Below, piece by piece: positions 17,584-24,200 of a stretch of DNA of 52,240 nucleotides; position 1 is the stretch's first letter; every line of letters begins with the position of its first letter. The position numbers and the translations under genes were made by a program. Below the pieces are notes generated by a model that made no database searches, had not been told where the DNA came from, and worked only from the letters and a program-made list of their open reading frames with translations. The stretch comes from an uncultured Kiritimatiellota bacterium (GTDB taxonomy: Bacteria; Verrucomicrobiota; Kiritimatiellia; RFP12; UBA1067). The stretch covers positions 1 to 52,240 of the forward strand of contig CAKTZA010000020.1 of NCBI GenBank assembly GCA_934635045.1. Direction: 5' to 3'.

Positions 17584-18248
17584 GGGATGATCCGATTACA
17601 AGCCGTGACATCTACAAGACGCTTTGGAAGTGCCGTGAGTTTGAACTTACGACGCTTTGGCAAAGGTCTGCCCTGCTTGGTGTCTTCTTGGCTGTGACCT
17701 ATACGGGGTATGGTTATCTTGTCATGAGTGTCTTTGAGCATGGATGCACGGGCCGTTGGACGCCCTTTAACCTGTTGGGCGTTGGACTGTGTTGCTTTGG
17801 GATGGTTTTTTCCGCCTTGTGGTGCATGATGCTCAAGGGCTCGAAAATGTGGTATGAAAACTACGAAGCGGCGTTGATGGCTTTTCAAGAAGGCCAGCCA
17901 GATTCGGCCTTTGCGAGTGATTCAGTCCGTGCCAATGCCGCCTTTGGTGCGGTCTATTCGCCAGAGGCGGAAAAGAAATTGGAGTTGTTCGATTTCAATG
18001 ACAGTTTGCTTTCCACGGTGGGCGGACACTATTCCGTGTCGCGGGTTGCAGTTTCCATTGGTGTCGTTTCGCTTGTCGGATGGTGCGCATTAAGTGTCCT
18101 TCATATCCTTTCATTGGTTGTGGGGGCTCAGATGGCCTTGGAAATGGTCGAAATCTATGGGATTCCCATTGCACTTGCGCTGTTCTTGTCAATTTCTGTT
18201 GTCGTTTTTGTCATGCTAACAAAAATGGCGAAGAGTTCGAGCCTTTAA
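17580..18248 (+). CDS. Four-helix membrane protein, possibly RipA-like
   Basis: 222 aa. Predicted membrane helices at about 30-53, 63-85, 151-180 and 196-217, with a cytoplasmic-looking central part. The block LWKCREFELTTLWQRS followed by GYGYLVMS and then KGSKMWYENYEAAL recalls the loosely defined RipA-type octameric membrane proteins of gut bacteria; this is a weak resemblance. AT-richer than average, like its upstream partner. ATGA overlap with that partner indicates coupled translation. The surface-protein gene begins 20 nt after its stop, so all three are probably one operon. Confidence 0.7.
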   Translation: MRDDPITSRDIYKTLWKCREFELTTLWQRSALLGVFLAVTYTGYGYLVMSVFEHGCTGRWTPFNLLGVGLCCFGMVFSALWCMMLKGSKMWYENYEAALMAFQEGQPDSAFASDSVRANAAFGAVYSPEAEKKLELFDFNDSLLSTVGGHYSVSRVAVSIGVVSLVGWCALSVLHILSLVVGAQMALEMVEIYGIPIALALFLSISVVVFVMLTKMAKSSSL

Positions 18249-18268
18249 GACGAAAGAAAGAAATAAAA

Positions 18269-19726
18269 ATGCATAAGAAAATTGGCCTCATGGCCTGTTC
18301 ACTGATGGTGTTTGGCGCGGTTGCAAAACCGAAAGTTGAGATTCTATCTACGCAAATGCGTACGACTGATCCGACGGTGATGGATGTATCCTACAAAGTG
18401 ACGAGCGCAAACGACAAAGTGAACGTACGCGCACTCGCCTTTGAGAACGGTGTGCGGAGTTTCGCGAACGTCGTGCGTCCGTCGACGTTCTTGGAAGGGA
18501 GTGTCGTCGGCGACAGCGTGTCCGCGAATACGGTCAACTCGTTTGCGTGGAAGGTGTCGGCAGACTGGAAGGTCGACCTCGCGCAAGTGGCGGTCGAGGT
18601 GTTGGCGAAGGAAGTCGATGAGGGACTGGTGCCGCTCGATCTCGTCACGATCCCGGCGCATGGGAGCTATGGCGCCGTCACATGTTCGACGAACGTCGTT
18701 TCGGATGCCGAGTATCGTGATGCGCTCTACTGGCTTTATGCCGACGGCGATGCCGATCTTACGTTGAAGGACGGTTGGCTGCGCGATGCGCAGGGGCGGA
18801 TTCTTGTCAAAGGCGACGTGTTACAGGGCGACGGTTACGTCGGCGAATTCATTCGTGGCAAGATGGGCTGTGACGCGATGGGGAAGGGCTGTCAATGGCC
18901 GCATGCGGTCGTCGCCGCCGTGGAGCGCATTCGCCGTGTGTCGATGCCGTATTCGGGCAACCACCGTTACATGATCAAAGGCCTGACCGCCCCCGCCGCG
19001 CAGACGATGGGCAACGGCCTGTACATGGTCATCGACCTGAACGGCAACGACTTCCACTTCCCCGTCACCTACATGGATTCGGCGCCATCCAAGTGGGGCG
19101 ACGAGTACAAGACGAACAAGATTGTTTTGCGGCGCATCGACACCCCGAACGGCACATATTACGCAGGCGTCTTCCAGATTACTGAGGCGCAATGGGCGAA
19201 GGTGATGGGCGGAACGAGCACCAGCACCAAGCCGAAAGCCTACATTCCGTACTATGGCATTCGTGGCGATGCGGACGTGTATGACTGGCCGAGTTCAAAT
19301 GAGGTCGACGCGAACAGTTTCATGGGTGCGCTTCGGGTGCTGACGGGGATTCCGACGTTCGACTTGCCGAGTGAAGCCGAATGGGAATACGCGGCGCGTG
19401 CGGGCGTGACGACCAAATGGCTGTGCGGCGACAGCGAGGAAGGGTTGGATGATTTTGCGTGGTATTCCAAGAACAGTGACGGAACGACGCATCCCGTTGG
19501 TACGCGCGCGGCGAATGCGTGGGGACTTTACGACGTGCATGGCAACGTGTGGGAGTGGTGCCTGAATCGTTATTCGAGCGGCAATTCCAGCCGGGTGCTG
19601 TGCGGCGGCTCGTACTACCACGATGCGTCGAGCTGCGCCTTTGGCTGTCGGAACGGCGGCGGTAACCCGTCTGGCGTCTGGGGCAACCGCGGGTTCCGTT
19701 TGTTCTGCCGCCCAGGATCGAACTGA
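18269..19726 (+). CDS. Secreted FGE/SUMF1-fold protein with DGR-type variable C-terminus
   Basis: 485 aa. Signal peptide MHKKIGLMACSLMVFGAVA. Residues 20-270 form an N-terminal beta domain (QMRTTDPTVMDVSYKV). From about 284 the formylglycine-generating-enzyme/sulfatase-modifying-factor fold begins: GVFQITEAQWAKVMGG, DLPSEAEWEYAARAG, GLYDVHGNVWEWC. The C-terminal 45 residues (RVLCGGSYYHDASSC to NRGFRLF) correspond to the position where diversity-generating retroelements vary FGE/C-type-lectin-fold targets. Codons there (TAC TAC CAC GAT, AGC, GGC GGC GGT AAC, TGG GGC AAC) look like adenine-mutated AAC codons. The RT and template repeat are not in the window. Probably a surface ligand binder rather than an enzyme. 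AAAGAAAG precedes the start. Confidence 0.8.
   Translation: MHKKIGLMACSLMVFGAVAKPKVEILSTQMRTTDPTVMDVSYKVTSANDKVNVRALAFENGVRSFANVVRPSTFLEGSVVGDSVSANTVNSFAWKVSADWKVDLAQVAVEVLAKEVDEGLVPLDLVTIPAHGSYGAVTCSTNVVSDAEYRDALYWLYADGDADLTLKDGWLRDAQGRILVKGDVLQGDGYVGEFIRGKMGCDAMGKGCQWPHAVVAAVERIRRVSMPYSGNHRYMIKGLTAPAAQTMGNGLYMVIDLNGNDFHFPVTYMDSAPSKWGDEYKTNKIVLRRIDTPNGTYYAGVFQITEAQWAKVMGGTSTSTKPKAYIPYYGIRGDADVYDWPSSNEVDANSFMGALRVLTGIPTFDLPSEAEWEYAARAGVTTKWLCGDSEEGLDDFAWYSKNSDGTTHPVGTRAANAWGLYDVHGNVWEWCLNRYSSGNSSRVLCGGSYYHDASSCAFGCRNGGGNPSGVWGNRGFRLFCRPGSN
19590..19715 (+). other. Candidate DGR variable region (VR)
   Basis: Encodes the surface loop of the FGE/C-type-lectin fold in the preceding gene. Variable-looking codons keep third-position C/T while first and second positions differ (TAC, CAC, GAT, AGC, GGC, AAC), the pattern left by adenine mutagenesis of AAC codons. 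No second copy (template) occurs in this window. Confidence 0.5.
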
Positions 19727-19774
19727 GTTCCATGCTCAAGAAATGACGAGCGCGGCATGAGGTACTCAGCGACA

Positions 19775-19822
19775 GAACGGACGGGGAACTGCGCCCCCCG
19801 AACCCTCGGCAGAGGAGAGGGC
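19775..19822 (-). repeat. REP-like element beside the RAYT gene
   Basis: GAACGGACGGGG, a loop, GCGCCCCCCGAACCC, then CGGCAGAGGAGAGGG. It is about 85% like a stretch inside the RAYT gene at 20490-20537 and lies 36 bp past the RAYT stop codon. The strand is arbitrary. Confidence 0.6.
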
Positions 19823-19858
19823 GAGTCGGAAGTCGCTCGCCTACGCGGCGGCGGTCGG

Positions 19859-21004
19859 TTAGGGCCTTTTGCGCGCCTTTTCGCAGAGCGCGGCGGCGAG
19901 GTCGTTCATCGCGAGGCAGTTGGCGCGAAAGAGATGGGCGGCGGCGGGGTCGCGGCGCATGGCAAGGGCCGAGATGTGGGGCGTCGTGTTGGTGAAGCCC
20001 GAGAGAATAAGCAATCGGTCGGCGGCGAGTTCGCGCGAGTCTTCGTCCGAGGGGTCGTAGCGTGGCGGCAGGGTGCAGGGCAGCATCTTGACGAAGCGGG
20101 CTTTCGGTGTCGCCTTGAGCCGCTTGAGCAGTTCGGTTTCGCCCGGCGAAATAAAGCCGCTGACGATCACCGCGCCTCGACGGGCCTTTTCGACGAGTTC
20201 GGCGATGGTGGGCTCGTGTTCGGCGAGCGACTTCTTGAGCGTCAGGCGGGCGTGAACGAGAAAGGGCGAGCCGAGCAAGGTGAGGTTGCCCATCGCCGAC
20301 CAGACGCGCGTGGGGTCGAGAATTGCGTGGCGAATGGAAGCAAAGCGCAAAAAACGATCAGGGTGGCGGCGTTTCCAGAGGGCGCGCGCCGGGTTGAGCT
20401 TGATATAGCGGCGAATGGCCTTGAGCTGGCGCGAGTCGAACGAAAGCTCGATATAGGCGCGGCGGTCGAAGCGAAGCACGGAATGGACGGAACGGACGGG
20501 GGGCGGTGCCCCCCGAACCCCCGGCGAAGGAAAGGGGGCTGTCGCCCCGTTCAGCCGCGCGAGGGCTTCGGCGCGTGTGAGGCCTTGGCGCGTCAGCCGC
20601 TGAATCTGGGCGGCGATCGCCCGCTCGCGCGCGAGGGTTTCGGCGAAGCGCGCCGCCGCCTCGTGGGGTGCGGGGGCCGGGCCCCCGTTCGATTGGGCCC
20701 AAGCCGCCTCAATCGCCTTCATGAGCGCGAAACTGGCCCAAAGCGGGTTGAAGTCGGGCGCTTGGTCATAGTGCACGATCATGAGAAAATGAACATGGTC
20801 GGGCATGATGACGCGATTGGAAATCGTCACGGCGGGGTAGACGGCGTGAAACGCCCGCAAGAAGGTCTGAACCACCTCGCCCGCCGGCAACAGCACGGGG
20901 CGCGCCTCGCCCTCGACGAGCTGCGAGAGCATTTGGGGGCGGCCTTCGAGCGTCAGCGTGATGAAGAAGAACTGAAGGCCGCTGTGGTGAAATTCGAGTT
21001 TCAT
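19859..21004 (-). CDS. REP-associated tyrosine transposase (RAYT, Y1_Tnp family)
   Basis: 381 aa on the minus strand. The Y1 domain opens with FFFITLTLEGRPQ and carries the HUH motif in MPDHVHFLMIV (residues about 67-77). A helix with the catalytic Tyr is likely in RRYIKLNPARALW near 215-228, a block shared by RAYTs. RAYTs nick and move REP palindromes rather than complete insertion sequences. The C-terminal 150 residues (MGNLTLLGSPFLV, FISPGETELLKRL) exceed the usual RAYT size and may be a DNA-binding extension. A REP-like sequence is read in frame within it. TATAAT lies 8 nt before the ATG. Confidence 0.85.
   Translation of the reverse strand: MKLEFHHSGLQFFFITLTLEGRPQMLSQLVEGEARPVLLPAGEVVQTFLRAFHAVYPAVTISNRVIMPDHVHFLMIVHYDQAPDFNPLWASFALMKAIEAAWAQSNGGPAPAPHEAAARFAETLARERAIAAQIQRLTRQGLTRAEALARLNGATAPFPSPGVRGAPPPVRSVHSVLRFDRRAYIELSFDSRQLKAIRRYIKLNPARALWKRRHPDRFLRFASIRHAILDPTRVWSAMGNLTLLGSPFLVHARLTLKKSLAEHEPTIAELVEKARRGAVIVSGFISPGETELLKRLKATPKARFVKMLPCTLPPRYDPSDEDSRELAADRLLILSGFTNTTPHISALAMRRDPAAAHLFRANCLAMNDLAAALCEKARKRP
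20490..20537 (-). repeat. REP-like element inside the RAYT coding sequence
   Basis: GAACGGACGGGGGG, CGGTG, CCCCCCGAACCCCCGG forms a strong hairpin, followed by GAAGGAAAGGGG. It matches the copy at 19775-19822 and encodes a Pro/Gly-rich linker in the transposase. Confidence 0.65.
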
Positions 21005-21012
21005 ACACCGCT

Positions 21013-21018
21013 ATTATA
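21013..21018 (-). promoter_or_regulatory. -10 element TATAAT for the RAYT gene, predicted leaderless
   Basis: On the minus strand TATAAT is followed by 8 nt and then the ATG at 21004, again predicting a leaderless mRNA. Confidence 0.65.
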
Positions 21019-21222
21019 CAGGAATCGTTCGGGCGCGGCAAGGGCAACGGCGAAGGGTCTCACACGGAGGTGCGGAGGCACGGAGAATAGAATATTGAAC
21101 GGGGATGAAGAACGGTTTCAGTGGGCGAAGCGTTCCTTTCGCCAATCCATTCAGTGTCGCGTGAACGCGCGTTTCAGTGCATTCCGTGGTTGGACGAACC
21201 CGATTAGAAAAGGCGGCTTGAG

Positions 21223-24200
21223 ATGAAACGAAAAATCAGAATTCTGTTTGCGCAGTGCGCAGTTTCCCTGTGCGCTGCGTCGGCTTGGGCCGATGTCGTG
21301 CACATCACGTACCAGACCTCGACGGGCGGAACGGTGTCGACTGTCGCCGAGGCGGCGCTGGAGACGGGATGCGCCTACACGACCGTTCCCGCGCCCACGA
21401 AAAGCGGCTACATCTTCACCCACTGGACGATTTCGACGAAGCAGGACTTCGCTGCCCGTGACGTCTGGGGACGGGCCTATGACGCGCCGAGTTTCATGCT
21501 CTACGAGGACACGACGCTGACGGCGCACTATCTGCCCGCTTCGCGGGACTCGGATGGCGACGGCATTCCCGACGGCTGGGAACTCTATTGGTACGGCGAC
21601 CTCGCGCCGGACGCCGCGAGCGACACGGACGGCGACGGGGCGACCTTCGCAGAGGAACTGGCGAACGGGACGAATCCGCTCTTTCCTGACACGTCCGAGT
21701 CAGGCGGCGTGAGCCGTGCGCTGTCGGGCACGTTCCTCTACAATCCGCACCGTTACGCGCCCGTCGTCGTGCGCAGCGAGCCGGAGGGGAGGCTTTGCAC
21801 CACGACGACGAACTACTGCTCGACGGGCGACCTGCAGCGCACCCCGACCCTCTCCGTCGCGAACGGATTCGCCTACTGGACGGTTGACGGCGTGGCGCAG
21901 CGCGATGCGTTCGGACGCGCCCTCGATCAGGTTGTCATCAATCCCGATGCCGCCCACGTCACCGAGGCCGTCGCCCATTATGTCGCGGATAAGGCGGTGC
22001 GGTGGTCGCTCTACTGGTACGGGCGTACGGACATCGCAATGGACAGCGACACGGACGGCGACGGCTACACGTTCGCCGAGGAGTTGGCGAACGGGACGAA
22101 TCCGCATTTTCCTGACACGTCTGAATCAGGCGGCGTGAGCCGTGCGTTATCGGGCACGTTCCTCTACAATCCGCACGACTACGCGCCCGTCGTCGTGCGC
22201 AGCGAGCCAGCGGGCGCGCTGTTCACGACGGCGACGAACTATGTGACGGCCGGTGACATTCAGAGGACAGATGCGCCGTCCATCGCGGACGGATTCGCCT
22301 ATTGGACGGTTGACGGCGTGGAACAGCGCGACGCGTTCGGACGCGCCCTCGATCAGGCGGTGGTCACGCCCGACAGCGGACGCGTCCTTGACGTCATCGC
22401 CCACTACGTCGCTGACGAGGCCGCGCGGTTGTCCTATTACTGGTACGGGCGCCCGGACGTCGCGATGGACAGCGACACCGACGGCGACGGCTTCACCTTC
22501 TCTGAGGAAATCGCGAACGGGACGAATCCGCACTTCCCCGACACGACGGAGCCGGGCGGAATCGCCTACGCCGATTCGGATACGCTGGAGGCGAACCTCC
22601 AGCCGTTCGATCCGGCGACGGGCGCGGTCGTCGGCGAGGCGTTCGAGGAGCTGTTCACCTCGCCGTTCGCGGGGAACGCCGCGACGAGCCGGACGTTCGG
22701 CAACCCGACGTTCACGCGCGACGACACGGTCGCGACGAACGGGCTCGACCTCGCGCAGGGCTCGCTCGCGGCGCTGGACGGCTTGACGCTCGATGTGCCG
22801 CCGACGGATGCGGTGAGCTGCGCGTTCGGCGACGTCGACCAGGACGGGATCGCCGATTTGCTTGTGAGCGATGCGGAAGGGCGCATCTGGTTCTACCGGG
22901 GGCTGGGCGAAAACGCCTTCGCCCTGCAGCACAAGGTCTGGGGCGGCTCGCACGCGGGCTTCGCGCCGAGGCTGACGATCGCGCTTGTGGACTGGGACGG
23001 CGACGGCGACCTCGACTGCGTGTGCGGCACGGCGGACGGGAAGCTCATGCTGCTCGTCGACCCGCGCGTCGGGCGGCCGACGAACGTGCAGGCGACGGCG
23101 GGCGTCGACTCGGTCGTGCTGACGTGGGACCCGAACGGCAACTCGCGCGTGCGCGGCTACGGCGTCTACCGGGGCGCGGACACGAACGCCTACGACCGCA
23201 TCGAGGCGCAGTGGCCGCTGCCGCGCTACCGCGACGTGCCGGAGGTCGTGCAGGACTACTACTACCGCGTGACGAGCGTGAGCCGGTTCTACACGAGCGG
23301 CAATTCGACGCCCACGACGAGCGAGTCCCTGCCGACGGACGCGGTGTACGTGCAGTTCCGTCCGCACGTCTGGCTGACGGGCACGAGCGGCTTCACGGGG
23401 TCGAACGTGACGGTGATCGTCTCGATGAACAACTCGATGGGCATCTCTGCCGAGGGGCTGTCGCTGACGTTCGCCTACGACCCGGCGGTGCTGGCGCCGC
23501 GCGGCATCCGCACGACCGGCCTCACGGCGGGGCTCGTCGCGGGCGGGACGGCCACCGTGCCGTCTGCCGGCACGTGGTGCTTCGCCGCGCAAGGCGGCGA
23601 GATCGCGACGGGCGCGGGGCGGTTCCTGCTGCTGGACTTCACGATCCTGCCCGTCCACGACGTCACCGAGACGACGGTCACGCTCACGGCCGCGACGGTG
23701 AAGGCCCTCGACGGACGGGCGGTCACGCTCGACCTGCCGCAGTCGGCCACGGTTGAGATCTCCGATTCCGATCCGCTTGTGCCGGCGATTGTCGCCGTGC
23801 ATGTGGCGGACGCGGCGGTTGACAGCGAGACGACGTTCGATTTGCCCGTCACGGTCACGGCGACGGAAACGCTGACGAACTTCGCGGCGACGGTTTCGTG
23901 GGACGAGACGCTGCTGGAACTGAAGGGTATTCAGACAGGATTCACAGGATTGACAGGATTGGATGAGGATCTTGTGAATCCTGTGAATCCTGTCAAAAAT
24001 TCGTATGCCTTCCAGACCTCTGGCGGTGACTTCGCGCTGAAGTTCTACGCGAAGGACCCAGCGTCGGCGGCGACGAACTTCGCGGCGCGGGTGAGCCTGA
24101 CGGGCGTCGCGGCGAACGACTGCCACGGCTTCGCCGTCTCGGCGGCGGATGCGGCTGGGATGGTTCTCATCAAGAACGCGCATCCGTGGGTGCCGGCGCG

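Noticed and set aside
16570..18248. Retron (msr/msd RNA) reading of the RNA plus downstream genes
   Set aside because: The long 3' arm recalls an msd, but no reverse transcriptase is encoded in the window and the following proteins are membrane proteins.
19757..21226. Open plus-strand frame across the RAYT gene
   Set aside because: It is the antisense of the transposase and has no recognisable domain; the minus-strand Y1/HUH protein with its own promoter explains the region.
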